A DNA stretch of 64,000 nt from Alphaproteobacteria bacterium (GTDB lineage: Bacteria; Pseudomonadota; Alphaproteobacteria; Micavibrionales; Micavibrionaceae), in assembly GCA_023384135.1 (NCBI GenBank), contig JAHDXS010000003.1, positions 1 through 64,000 of the forward strand. The letters run 5' to 3'. The stretch's first letter is position 1. The number at the start of each line of letters is the position of its first letter. The translations under genes and the position numbers were made by a program. Under the pieces are notes generated by a model. That model had not been told where the DNA came from, ran no database searches, and worked only from the letters and a program-made list of their open reading frames with translations. Positions 9,767 through 18,114 of the stretch are shown one piece after another.

Positions 9767-10093
9767 ATGGCTGAAGAAGAGAAAAAAGCAAAGAAAACGG
9801 CGCAAAAGGCAAAGGCGGAAAAAAAGCCTGCAGCTGCTAAACCTGCTGCCAAAAAGGACGCCGCCAAGCCTGCTAAAAAGACGGCTGCGCCCAAGAAAAA
9901 AACTCCGGCCGGCAAGGCTGTTCGCGTAACGCAGGTCGGCTCCCCCATCGGGCGCAAGGCATACCAGCGCGCGACACTGATCGGTCTGGGCCTGAACAAG
10001 CTGCACCGCTCCCGCGTTCTGGAAGACACCCCTGCTGTTCGGGGTATGATCGCGAAAGTCAGCCACCTTGTTAAGGTCGAAGACGTAGCCTAA
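9767..10093 (+). CDS. rpmD: 50S ribosomal protein L30 with long Lys/Ala N-terminal extension
   Basis: The L30 core ([20 protein letters not shown] to [10 protein letters not shown]) covers only the last 60 residues of 108. The first about 47 residues are a low-complexity Lys/Ala/Pro sequence resembling a histone H1-type tail. The upstream ATG at 9767 has an AAGGA ribosome site and no later ATG precedes the core, so the extension should be translated. L30 normally has about 60 residues. Confidence 0.95.
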   Translation: MAEEEKKAKKTAQKAKAEKKPAAAKPAAKKDAAKPAKKTAAPKKKTPAGKAVRVTQVGSPIGRKAYQRATLIGLGLNKLHRSRVLEDTPAVRGMIAKVSHLVKVEDVA

Positions 10094-10125
10094 ACAATAA
10101 ACCCGTAAAACTAGGGATTAAGACA

Positions 10126-10677
10126 ATGAAACTCAATGATTTGAAACCCCGCGAAGGCTCCAAGGCCGTTCGCACCCGCGTTGGTCGCGGGATCGGCTCC
10201 GGCAAGGGCAAGACCTCCGGCAAGGGTCACAAGGGTCAGAAGGCCCGTACCGGCGTGGCCATCAAGGGCTTCGAGGGCGGTCAAATGCCCTTGTACCAAC
10301 GCATGCCGAAAATCGGTTTCCGTAATACGGCATTCGCGACCAAGCTGACTGAACTCACCCTTGAAAACCTTCAGGCCGCGATCGACAGCAAGAAGCTCGA
10401 CCCCAAAAAACAGATCGATGAAGAAACCCTCGTTAAGGCGGGCGTAGTCTCGCGCCGCCGCGACGGTATCAAGCTTCTGGCAACGGGCGAGCTGACCGCA
10501 AAGGTTGACCTGAAAATCACCAAGGCTTCCAAAGCGGCGCAGGCCGCGGTGGAAAAGGCGGGCGGCAAGATCGAATTGGCCCCCGAAAAGGCTCCGAACC
10601 CGAGAAAACTGCCCAAGAAAGAGGGCAAGACCGAGTCCAAACGCGCGGCCAAAAAGCCTAAGAAAAAGGCCAAGTAA
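10126..10677 (+). CDS. rplO: 50S ribosomal protein L15
   Basis: A 183-residue L15. The N-terminal GRGIGSGKGKTSGKGHKGQK Gly-rich region wraps rRNA, and PLYQRMPKIGF follows. About 35 basic residues at the C-terminus (PRKLPKKEGKTESKRAAKKP and on) exceed the usual 145-160 length. It is the last ribosomal gene before a strong terminator. secY normally follows directly but here is 1.7 kb away. Confidence 0.97.
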   Translation: MKLNDLKPREGSKAVRTRVGRGIGSGKGKTSGKGHKGQKARTGVAIKGFEGGQMPLYQRMPKIGFRNTAFATKLTELTLENLQAAIDSKKLDPKKQIDEETLVKAGVVSRRRDGIKLLATGELTAKVDLKITKASKAAQAAVEKAGGKIELAPEKAPNPRKLPKKEGKTESKRAAKKPKKKAK

Positions 10678-10700
10678 GCCCCTTAAATATCGGAAAACAG

Positions 10701-10735
10701 GCCCTTTTCATCATCGGAAAGGGCTTTTTCTTTTT
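10701..10735 (+). terminator. Rho-independent terminator after rplO
   Basis: GCCCTTTTC (10701-10709) pairs with GGAAAGGGC (10716-10724), a nine-pair stem with one G-U pair, around the loop ATCATC. TTTTTCTTTTT follows. It would end or attenuate the S10/spc transcript between rplO and the inserted secreted-protein genes, so secY downstream needs read-through or its own promoter. Confidence 0.85.
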
Positions 10736-10798
10736 GACATATTTTGTATCCAAGATTAGTCTGTTCCCAGGCTTTATGATTACACAGGCTTTAACCTA

Positions 10799-11509
10799 AT
10801 GCGTACCTTATCCCTCTTTTCCATGATTTTAACGGTTTTGGTTGTTTTTTGCGCAGCGGACGCATACGCGAACTCCTGCCCGCGCTCGAACCCTGTGACG
10901 GAAGTAAAGCGGATCACGCTCAAAACCAAATACTACCGCGGCTCCTCCGCCTGGTACCTGACGGCATGGGCTGGCCACTGGGGCAAGGGCGTAATACTGG
11001 GGCTGCACACGGGCGCTGGCGGAAAGGGGCCGTTCTGGGCTGACTATAAGGCCAGCTTCGATTTCGCCCCCGTCCGCAATAACAATAGCGTTATGTGCGT
11101 CAAGGTCTCCAAAATAACCGTCAGATTCTTCGCCCAGCCTGTGGTCCATATCGCGTCCGAATACCCGCCGGAAAGCTGCGAATTCAAGCAAATCCTCAAG
11201 CACGAGAAAAAGCACGTCGCCGTAACCAAGCAATGGCAAAGAGATTACACACCCCTTCTGCGCCGTGAACTGGAAAGCATCGCCCGCAAGCTGCCCGCCT
11301 CCCCCCCGGTTGGCGAAAAGCAGGTGGCCGGCGCGCAGGAGGCGCTCGTCAATATCATTCGCGCCCATCTGGATAAGTATATGGAGCAAAAGGCCATTCC
11401 CGATTACATTCGTCGCCAGAACAAGGTCGATGACCCGCTCGAATACAGGCTGGTCCCCACCCGCTGCGAGAACTGGCAGAGCTACCACTACTCGGCTTAC
11501 GAGGAGTAA
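10799..11509 (+). CDS. Secreted HExxH protein, first of two tandem paralogues
   Basis: A 236-residue protein with a signal peptide (residues 1-24, cleavage likely after ADAYA) and a following Cys. The likely functional centre is HEKKH at residues 135-139, a zinc-metallopeptidase-type HExxH. It is preceded 18 residues earlier by a conserved His in VVHIAS and by a Cys in SCEF. A second Cys pair member lies near the end (TRCENW). The layout is shared with the next gene. I cannot name the family; a periplasmic zinc protease is an inference. It lies between the rplO terminator and secY, an unusual place. The stop is directly followed by the next gene. Confidence 0.85.
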   Translation: MRTLSLFSMILTVLVVFCAADAYANSCPRSNPVTEVKRITLKTKYYRGSSAWYLTAWAGHWGKGVILGLHTGAGGKGPFWADYKASFDFAPVRNNNSVMCVKVSKITVRFFAQPVVHIASEYPPESCEFKQILKHEKKHVAVTKQWQRDYTPLLRRELESIARKLPASPPVGEKQVAGAQEALVNIIRAHLDKYMEQKAIPDYIRRQNKVDDPLEYRLVPTRCENWQSYHYSAYEE

Positions 11510-12232
11510 GTGACCGCAAGGCACGACAGGCGCGCCTATCGTTCGGGCATGATGGCCTTGGCAATGGCTGCGCTCCTGCTGGCAGGCGAGCCTGCATGGG
11601 CCGCAAAATGCCCTTCATCCCGCCCGCAAACCTCAATGAAATCGTTTATTAAGGGCACGGAAATTGTAAAAACAAAATCCGCCAAGGATATGACCCAATG
11701 GCAGATCGGCCACGCGGAGGACCCCGCGAGCGGCGGTCAGATTCTGGGTCTGGGTGGCGGCAAGACGGCCATACAAATCCGCTCGCTTTTCGAAATTATG
11801 CCTGCTGGTAAGGGGCATTTCTGTGTAGTGATGCAGGAAGCCCACACCACCTTCATCTCAAGCCCGCAGATTCATGTCGCGAGCAACTTCGAACTGGGCA
11901 GCTGTGAATACAGCGAGGTTCTGGCGCATGAGCAAAAACATGTGGAGGCCCTCAAGCTTTTCCATCGCAAAAACGAAAAGAACATGCGCAAGCAGCTTAA
12001 AATAGTCGCACGCACGATCCCTGTCATCGAGCCCGTACCTGAAAGCGGGATAGAGGCGGCGCAAAACGGTCTCAATGCCTATGTTCAGAGCCAGATGGAT
12101 CGCTACTTCAAAAAAATTCTGCAAGACCTTATCAAGACCCAGCAGGAAATCGACAGCCCCGAAGAATACGCCCGCGTGGCCTCTAAGTGCCGGAAATGGG
12201 GCGAAAAATTGGCGCCCGGCTACAAAGAATGA
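11510..12232 (+). CDS. Secreted HExxH protein, second tandem paralogue
   Basis: This resembles the preceding gene over its length: SSPQIHVASN, then SCEYSEVLAHEQKHVEALKL with HExxH at about residues 140-144, and SKCRKWGEKL near the C-terminus. The His-to-HExxH distance (18 residues) is identical in the two. The start shown is a GTG right after the upstream stop, with GAGGAG very close. An ATG at 11549 would give a tidier signal peptide (MMALAMAALLLAGEPAWAA) but lacks a clear ribosome site. The product is probably periplasmic and cleaved after AWA. Divergence of the pair suggests an old duplication. Confidence 0.83.
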   Translation: MTARHDRRAYRSGMMALAMAALLLAGEPAWAAKCPSSRPQTSMKSFIKGTEIVKTKSAKDMTQWQIGHAEDPASGGQILGLGGGKTAIQIRSLFEIMPAGKGHFCVVMQEAHTTFISSPQIHVASNFELGSCEYSEVLAHEQKHVEALKLFHRKNEKNMRKQLKIVARTIPVIEPVPESGIEAAQNGLNAYVQSQMDRYFKKILQDLIKTQQEIDSPEEYARVASKCRKWGEKLAPGYKE

Positions 12233-12352
12233 CGGCGCCTGCCTAAAAGTTAAAACTCTGCGCCCGCAGCCCCATTCCCCACTTGTCTATACGAACTCTT
12301 TTCTTTATGACTGATTGACTGTTTTTAAGTAAGCACGGAAAGAGAGCACACG

Positions 12353-13711
12353 ATGGCATCGGCCGCCGAGCAACTCGCGCGTAACGCAAACTGGGGTGCG
12401 CTTGCAAAAGCCACGGAGTTGAAGAAAAGAATCTATTTCGTTCTGGGGGCGCTCCTTGTATACCGCCTCGGAACCTACATTCCCGTTCCGGGAATCGACA
12501 TTCGCGTCTGGAACGAGATTTTCTCGCAAAAGGGCGGCGGCATCCTCGACATGTTCAACATGTTCTCCGGCGGCGCATTGCAGCGTATGACGATCTTCGC
12601 GCTGAACATCATGCCCTACATTTCCGCCTCTATTATCATGCAGCTTGCCACCTCCATCTTCAAGAATCTGGAGGAGTTGAAAAAAGACGGCGAAATGGGC
12701 CGCATGAAGATCAACCAGTATACCCGCTATCTGACGGTTCTTCTGGCCTCCGTTCAGGCTTACGGTCTTGCGGTCGGCCTCGAAGCGATGCAGGGACAGG
12801 GCGGCTCCGCCGTTCTCGACCCCGGCATGTTCTTCCGCATCTCGACGGTCATCACCATCGTGGGCGGCACGGTGTTCCTGATGTGGTTGGGCGAACAGAT
12901 TACCCAGCGCGGCGTCGGCAACGGAACGTCTCTGATTATCTTTGCAGGGATTGTGGCCGAATTACCGCGGGCGCTGGCCAGCACCCTCGAACTCGGACGT
13001 CAGGGAACGATCAGCCCCATCGTGCTGCTGATCCTGTGCCTGATGGTCGTCGGCGTGATCGCCCTGATCGTGTTTGTTGAACGCGCCCAGCGCCGGATCG
13101 TGGTGCAATACCCGAAGCGGCAGGTCGGCAACAAGCTCATGGGCGGCGAAACCAACCACATCCCGCTCAAACTCAACACCTCGGGTGTGATTCCCCCGAT
13201 CTTCGCTTCGTCCTTGCTGCTTCTGCCGCTCACCATTATTAACTTTGCGGGCGTCAGCGGCGGCGACTTTTGGGCGGACGTCCAGCGTTACCTCGCGCAC
13301 GGCCAGCCCGTCTATATGGCGGTTTATGGCACCTTGATCATGTTTTTCGCCTTCTTCTACACCGCGATCGTCTTCAACCCAGAGGAAAATGCGGAAAGCC
13401 TGCGCAAATACGGCGGCTTCGTGCCCGGTATGCGTCCCGGCAAGCACACGGCGGATTATTTCGACTACGTTCTGACCCGCATCACGGTCGTCGGGGCGAT
13501 CTACCTCGTTTTCATTTGTCTCCTGCCTGAATTCATGGTCTCGCAATATAACGTGCCCTTCTATTTCGGCGGAACCAGCCTCCTGATCGTGGTCAGCGTG
13601 ACCATGGACACGGTGGCGCAAATCCACTCCCACCTGATCGCGCACCAGTACGAGGGCCTCATCAAAAAGGCCAAGCTGCGCGGCGCATCGACGGGCAGAC
13701 GGCGAAGATAA
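12353..13711 (+). CDS. secY: Preprotein translocase subunit SecY
   Basis: A 452-residue SecY, the ten-helix channel of the Sec translocon in the inner membrane, working with SecE and SecG. Diagnostic blocks are the first helix region (LLVYRLGTYIPVPGID), GGALQRMTIFALNIMPYISA, QRGVGNGTSLIIF and the cytosolic loop KRQVGNKLMGGETNHIPLK. The C-terminal LIKKAKLRG tail is basic. It is followed 37 bases later by adk as in most proteobacteria, but rplO is not directly upstream. Confidence 0.98.
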   Translation: MASAAEQLARNANWGALAKATELKKRIYFVLGALLVYRLGTYIPVPGIDIRVWNEIFSQKGGGILDMFNMFSGGALQRMTIFALNIMPYISASIIMQLATSIFKNLEELKKDGEMGRMKINQYTRYLTVLLASVQAYGLAVGLEAMQGQGGSAVLDPGMFFRISTVITIVGGTVFLMWLGEQITQRGVGNGTSLIIFAGIVAELPRALASTLELGRQGTISPIVLLILCLMVVGVIALIVFVERAQRRIVVQYPKRQVGNKLMGGETNHIPLKLNTSGVIPPIFASSLLLLPLTIINFAGVSGGDFWADVQRYLAHGQPVYMAVYGTLIMFFAFFYTAIVFNPEENAESLRKYGGFVPGMRPGKHTADYFDYVLTRITVVGAIYLVFICLLPEFMVSQYNVPFYFGGTSLLIVVSVTMDTVAQIHSHLIAHQYEGLIKKAKLRGASTGRRRR

Positions 13712-13748
13712 GCGAAACCATCTCATACGAACGAGGAGACAGGGGATC

Positions 13749-14336
13749 ATGAACATCATCATTTTCGGCCCGCCGGGCGCGGGAAAAGGCACCCAGTCGG
13801 CAAGACTGCAGGAAATTTACGGCCTCAAACACCTCTCGACGGGCGACATGCTGCGGGCGGAGGTTGCAAGGCGCTCCGATCTGGGCCTGAAGCTCAAATC
13901 CATCATGGACGCGGGCCAGCTCGTCTCCGACGACATCATGATCGAACTCATTGGTAATTGCGTGAGCGAGCCGGACTGCGAGAACGGCTTCGTGCTCGAT
14001 GGTTTTCCGCGAACCGTGCCGCAGGCACAGGCGCTCGACGACATGCTCCGCCACATGGCCCGCAAGGTCGACCACGTGCTGGTGCTGGAGGTGGACGAAA
14101 ACGCGCTCGTGGACCGCATCCGCAAACGTGCCGAGGAATCGGGCGGAGCGCGCAGCGACGACAATGCGGAAGTCGCCAAAAAGCGCCTCAGCGAATATCG
14201 CGCCAAGACTGCGCCCGTTCTGCCGTATTTCGAAGAAAAGAGCCTTGTGCGCAAGGTGGACGGCATGATGCCCATCGAACAGGTCAGCGCAAAGATCGAA
14301 TCGATTTTGGGAATCGAACCGCCCAAAAAACACTAA
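13749..14336 (+). CDS. adk: Adenylate kinase, short-lid form
   Basis: Interconverts ATP + AMP and 2 ADP. The P-loop GPPGAGKGTQSARL is at residues 7-20, the AMP-binding LSTGDMLRAEV follows, and DGFPRTVPQAQALD is at about 85-98. At 195 residues it is about 20 shorter than E. coli Adk. The lid is reduced to RAEESGGARSDDN, with no zinc-binding cysteines. An AACGAGGAGACAGG ribosome region precedes the ATG. Confidence 0.97.
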   Translation: MNIIIFGPPGAGKGTQSARLQEIYGLKHLSTGDMLRAEVARRSDLGLKLKSIMDAGQLVSDDIMIELIGNCVSEPDCENGFVLDGFPRTVPQAQALDDMLRHMARKVDHVLVLEVDENALVDRIRKRAEESGGARSDDNAEVAKKRLSEYRAKTAPVLPYFEEKSLVRKVDGMMPIEQVSAKIESILGIEPPKKH

Positions 14337-14362
14337 ACAAACACTAAAGGCGGATCGCGGAT

Positions 14363-15238
14363 ATGAGCGGCGATTTTGTTCTGGCCCTTCACGGCGGCGC
14401 CTTTCAGAGTGACCGCGATTATACCCGCCACACCCAAACCCTCGAAACCATCCTCAAATCCGGCTGGCAAAATCTGGCGAATGGCGCGTCCGCCCTCGAC
14501 GCGGTGACGCAGGCCGTGATCGCCATGGAGCAGAGCGGCCTCTTCATCGCCGGAAAGGGCGCGGGCCCGAACAGCGAGGGCGAGTATGAGCTTGATGCCT
14601 CCATCATGGACGGCCATACAAAAAAGGCCGGGGCCGTCGCTGCCGTGCGGGGCGTTAAAAGCCCCATTCTCGCTGCCCGCGCTGTGATGGAAAAAACCCC
14701 GCATGTCCTGCTCGCCGGAACCGGAGCCGACCGCTTCATCACCGAGTGCGGCCTCGAACGCATCGAAGACCCCCAATCCTACTTTACGCCCTCCCATACC
14801 GAATCGCAGGTGCCCGAAGACAAAAATCACGGAACGGTCGGGGCTGTGGCGCTGGATAAAAACGGCCACCTCGCCGCCGCCACCTCGACGGGCGGATTGG
14901 TCGGCAAGCGCGCGGGCAGGGTGGGCGATTCGCCCATCATTGGCGCGGCCACGTGGGCCGACCGCGATCTGGCCGTCTCGACCACCGGATACGGTGAATA
15001 TTTCATCCGTGCCGCCGCAGCACACGACATCCGCGCCCGTTGCGCCTATCTCGGCGAATCCCTCGAAGCCGCCACCGCGAAGGTTCTGGACGGCATAAAA
15101 TCGGCGGGCGGCTGGGGCGGGGTCATCGCCCTCAATAAAAACGGCGAAATCGCCCTCGATTACCGTTGCTCGGGCATGCACCGGGGCGTCGTCCGGTCCG
15201 ATGGCAAAATCTACGCGAAGAGCTTCCCGGACGCCTGA
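14363..15238 (+). CDS. iaaA: Isoaspartyl peptidase / plant-type L-asparaginase (Ntn hydrolase)
   Basis: A 291-residue Ntn hydrolase precursor. The nucleophile is the Thr in NHGTVGAVALD (about residue 158), which should become the N-terminus of the beta subunit after self-cleavage. FIAGKGAGPNSEGEYELDAS and the C-terminal GWGGVIALNKNGEI also match the family. It removes isoaspartyl residues from peptides and hydrolyses asparagine. It follows adk by 26 bases and is an insertion in the secY-adk-rpsM run. Confidence 0.92.
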   Translation: MSGDFVLALHGGAFQSDRDYTRHTQTLETILKSGWQNLANGASALDAVTQAVIAMEQSGLFIAGKGAGPNSEGEYELDASIMDGHTKKAGAVAAVRGVKSPILAARAVMEKTPHVLLAGTGADRFITECGLERIEDPQSYFTPSHTESQVPEDKNHGTVGAVALDKNGHLAAATSTGGLVGKRAGRVGDSPIIGAATWADRDLAVSTTGYGEYFIRAAAAHDIRARCAYLGESLEAATAKVLDGIKSAGGWGGVIALNKNGEIALDYRCSGMHRGVVRSDGKIYAKSFPDA

Positions 15239-15305
15239 AAGGCCCGGATTCCCGCGAAAAACGGCTAAAACCCCCCGAAAAGGCCCGGAAAGCCAATAAA
15301 TTATG

Positions 15306-15333
15306 TTGACGCAGGGGCGCGAATTCCTATAAT
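15306..15333 (+). promoter_or_regulatory. Sigma70-type promoter of the rpsM operon
   Basis: TTGACG at 15306-15311 and a perfect TATAAT at 15328-15333 are separated by 16 bases. The inferred start near 15340 leaves a GC-rich leader of about 160 bases before rpsM that could fold. In E. coli the corresponding alpha-operon leader binds S4, but no such motif is proven here. Confidence 0.82.
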
Positions 15334-15501
15334 GCGGCATCCCGATGAAAGGGGGGCGTACGCCTGCGCGGATCAATCCGCCCGCCGTGCGCAACAGGTT
15401 TACAAACCGGCGCGGCGAAAGTTTAACGGACGGAGCCGTATACGGTTTGGATTGAGGAGGGGCAGGGTGCCCCGAATCGAAAAAATTTGAAAGGAAATAT
15501 T

Positions 15502-15873
15502 ATGGCTCGTATTGCTGGGGTAAACGTACCCGACAATAAACGTATTCCCATTGCCCTGACCTACATTCACGGCATTGGTCGCACCTCCGCCTTCAAGATC
15601 TGCGAAAAGCTGGGCATCGACGTGCAGCAGCGCATGGGGCAGGCCGATGAGGACACCCTCAACCGGATCCGTTCCGAAATCGAAAAAGGCGGCTACAAGA
15701 TCGAGGGCGACCTGCGCCGCGAAGTCTCCATGAACATCAAGCGCCTGATGGATATGCGCTGCTACCGTGGCCTGCGCCACCGTGCGGGTCTTCCCGTGCG
15801 CGGTCAGCGGACCATCACCAACGCGCGTACCCGCAAGGGCCCGGCGAAACCCATCGCTGGCAAGAAGTCATAA
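15502..15873 (+). CDS. rpsM: 30S ribosomal protein S13
   Basis: The ATG at 15502 gives [14 protein letters not shown], the standard S13 N-terminus, with GAAAGGA just upstream. An in-frame TTG five codons earlier is rejected. The protein has 123 residues and ends with the basic [19 protein letters not shown] tail that contacts the P-site tRNA. rpmJ and rpsD are not found nearby. Confidence 0.98.
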   Translation: MARIAGVNVPDNKRIPIALTYIHGIGRTSAFKICEKLGIDVQQRMGQADEDTLNRIRSEIEKGGYKIEGDLRREVSMNIKRLMDMRCYRGLRHRAGLPVRGQRTITNARTRKGPAKPIAGKKS

Positions 15874-15885
15874 GGAGTCTGAACA

Positions 15886-16269
15886 ATGGCTGCACCTAGA
15901 ACCAAAAGAAAAGAAAAGAAAAACATCGTATCCGGCGTTGCGCACGTGAACTCCACGTTCAACAACACGATCATCACGATCAGCGATGCGCAAGGCAACG
16001 TCGTCTCCTGGTCCTCGTCCGGCACGATGGGCTTCAAAGGCTCTCGTAAATCCACGCCCTACGCGGCGCAGATGGCCGCCGAAGATGCGGGCCGCAAGGC
16101 ACAAGAACACGGCATGAAAGAACTGGAAGTCCTCGTAAAGGGCCCCGGTTCGGGCCGCGAATCGGCGCTCCGCGCGTTGCAGATGGTCGGCTTCCTGATC
16201 AAATCGATCCAGGACGTCACGCCCGTTCCGCACAACGGCTGCCGTCCCCCGAAAAGACGCCGCGTGTAA
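15886..16269 (+). CDS. rpsK: 30S ribosomal protein S11
   Basis: A 127-residue S11 from the 30S platform. It contains [20 protein letters not shown] and ends with [18 protein letters not shown], the near-universal C-terminus. AAGGAG precedes the ATG. Twelve bases separate it from rpsM, so the two are co-transcribed. Confidence 0.99.
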   Translation: MAAPRTKRKEKKNIVSGVAHVNSTFNNTIITISDAQGNVVSWSSSGTMGFKGSRKSTPYAAQMAAEDAGRKAQEHGMKELEVLVKGPGSGRESALRALQMVGFLIKSIQDVTPVPHNGCRPPKRRRV

Positions 16270-16337
16270 TCGCCCTTCAAACGGCTTTTACACACGTTTT
16301 GAATCACTCAGCACTCTAGACGAAAAGAGCAGGACAC

Positions 16338-17357
16338 ATGTTGATACAGAAAAACTGGCAAGAGTTGATTAAACCCGGAAAACTCGAAGTTAAGCCGAGC
16401 CGCCAGCCCAACACGGGCGTGGTCGTGGCCGAACCGCTGGAACGCGGCTTTGGTCTGACGCTGGGCAACGCTCTGCGCCGTATTCTCCTTTCCTCCCTTC
16501 AGGGCGCGGCCGTTACGGCGGTGCAAATCGAAGGCGTACTGCACGAGTTCTCCTCCATCGAGGGCGTGCGCGAGGACGTCACCGACATCATTCTCAACCT
16601 CAAGGCGCTCAGCGTGCGTATGCACTCCGAAGGCCCCAAGAGAATGCGCCTGTCTGCCGAAGGTCCGTGCGAAGTTACCGCCGCGCAGATTGAGGCCGGC
16701 GCCGACATCGAAATCATGAACCCTGACCTCATCATCTGCACGCTCGACAAGGGCGCGAAGCTGAACATGGACATGACCGTGAACACGGGCAAGGGCTACC
16801 GCCCCGCCTCCCTGAACCGTCCGGAAGAAGCCCCCGTCGGCCTCATTCCGATCGACAGCGTGTTCTCGCCCGTCCGCAAGGTCACCTACGAAGTCACCGA
16901 CACCCGCGTCGGCCAGATCACCGACTACGACAAACTGACCCTCACCGTTGAAACCAACGGCGTGATCAGCCCCGAAGATTCCGTGGCCTTCGCCGCCCGC
17001 ATCCTTCAGGACCAGCTTCAGGTGTTCGTCAACTTCGAGGAGCCGCAGGAAGTTAAGGAAAAGTCCGAAGAGGAAGAGCTGCCCTTCAACCGCAACCTTC
17101 TCAAGAAGGTCGAAGAGCTGGAACTCTCGGTCCGCAGCGCGAACTGCCTCAAGAACGACAACATCATCTACATCGGCGACCTCGTTCAGAAGTCCGAGAG
17201 CGACATGCTCCGCACCCCGAACTTTGGCCGCAAATCCTTGAACGAAATCAAGGAAGTCTTGGGCATGTTCGGCCTCCACCTCGGTATGCAGGTTGAGGGC
17301 TGGCCGCCTGAGAATATCGAAGACCTCGTGCGCAAGATCGACGAGCAGCAGTTCTAA
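16338..17357 (+). CDS. rpoA: RNA polymerase alpha subunit
   Basis: A 339-residue alpha subunit. The N-terminal dimerisation domain has [20 protein letters not shown] near residues 35-54. The C-terminal domain, which binds UP elements and activators, begins near residue 255 ([19 protein letters not shown]) and includes [19 protein letters not shown]. It lies directly downstream of rpsK without rpsD, as is usual in alphaproteobacteria. Confidence 0.99.
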   Translation: MLIQKNWQELIKPGKLEVKPSRQPNTGVVVAEPLERGFGLTLGNALRRILLSSLQGAAVTAVQIEGVLHEFSSIEGVREDVTDIILNLKALSVRMHSEGPKRMRLSAEGPCEVTAAQIEAGADIEIMNPDLIICTLDKGAKLNMDMTVNTGKGYRPASLNRPEEAPVGLIPIDSVFSPVRKVTYEVTDTRVGQITDYDKLTLTVETNGVISPEDSVAFAARILQDQLQVFVNFEEPQEVKEKSEEEELPFNRNLLKKVEELELSVRSANCLKNDNIIYIGDLVQKSESDMLRTPNFGRKSLNEIKEVLGMFGLHLGMQVEGWPPENIEDLVRKIDEQQF

Positions 17358-17550
17358 GAAATCTTCGCGGGGCCGCGCCTGATCGGTCCGGCCCTGCGAA
17401 AACTAAGGACGATGTGTCCGCCCCCTCTGCGAAACGGCCCCGGAATGGGGCAGGTGGCAAAGGGAAATAAAATGGTTCTCGTCCCCGCACGGAAAAAAGG
17501 GACAGGGCCGCAGCAGCCGGACAAAGCCCGGCAGGAAAAGGAAGACTGAA

Positions 17551-18000
17551 ATGAGACATGGAATTAAACAGCGCAAGCTGAACCGCACCAGCAGCCACCG
17601 TAAGGCGATGCTGGCCAACATGGCCGCCGCTCTGATCAAGCATGAGCAGATCGTAACCACCCTGCCGAAGGCGAAGGAACTCAAGCCCTACGTCGAAAAG
17701 CTCATCACACTGGGCAAACAGGCTGCCGCGAACCCGAAAGTGGCTCTCTCTAAGCGCCGTCAGGCGATCGCGACCCTCCGCGACGAGGCGCAGGTCAAGA
17801 AACTCTTTGACGTTCTGGCCGAACGCTACGAAGACCGCCCCGGCGGCTACACACGCGTTCTGAAGGCCGGCTTCCGCTACGGCGACGCCGCCCCGATGGC
17901 CGTCATAGAACTCGTTGACCGCGACCCCGAAGCCAAAGGCAAGGACTCCGGCCCGTCCCAGTTCGACGATGAAATCATCGAGGACGCAGAGGCAGCCTGA
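17551..18000 (+). CDS. rplQ: 50S ribosomal protein L17
   Basis: L17 core in residues 1-120 ([28 protein letters not shown]-type segment [37 protein letters not shown]), then an acidic tail to residue 149 ending [13 protein letters not shown] 193-base GC-rich spacer separates it from rpoA, longer than usual. AAAGGAAG lies upstream of the ATG. Confidence 0.98.
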   Translation: MRHGIKQRKLNRTSSHRKAMLANMAAALIKHEQIVTTLPKAKELKPYVEKLITLGKQAAANPKVALSKRRQAIATLRDEAQVKKLFDVLAERYEDRPGGYTRVLKAGFRYGDAAPMAVIELVDRDPEAKGKDSGPSQFDDEIIEDAEAA

Positions 18001-18027
18001 TAAGCTGAACCCCTGAAAAAAAAATTA

Positions 18028-18053
18028 AAAGCGGCCCGTAAGGGCCGTTTTCT
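18028..18053 (+). terminator. Rho-independent terminator of the alpha operon
   Basis: CGGCCC (18032-18037), loop GTAA, GGGCCG (18042-18047), followed by TTTT. A-T pairs from the preceding AAAAG lengthen the stem. It sits 30 bases after the rplQ stop. Confidence 0.85.
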
Positions 18054-18114
18054 GTTGTGTTTGAGCATTTTCTACAAATAATAGACGAAAGAACAAAACT
18101 GAATCCGGCGTCTC

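Noticed and set aside
15487-15501. TTG start extending rpsM by five codons
   Set aside because: The ATG at 15502 gives the standard S13 N-terminus and has the ribosome site at proper spacing.
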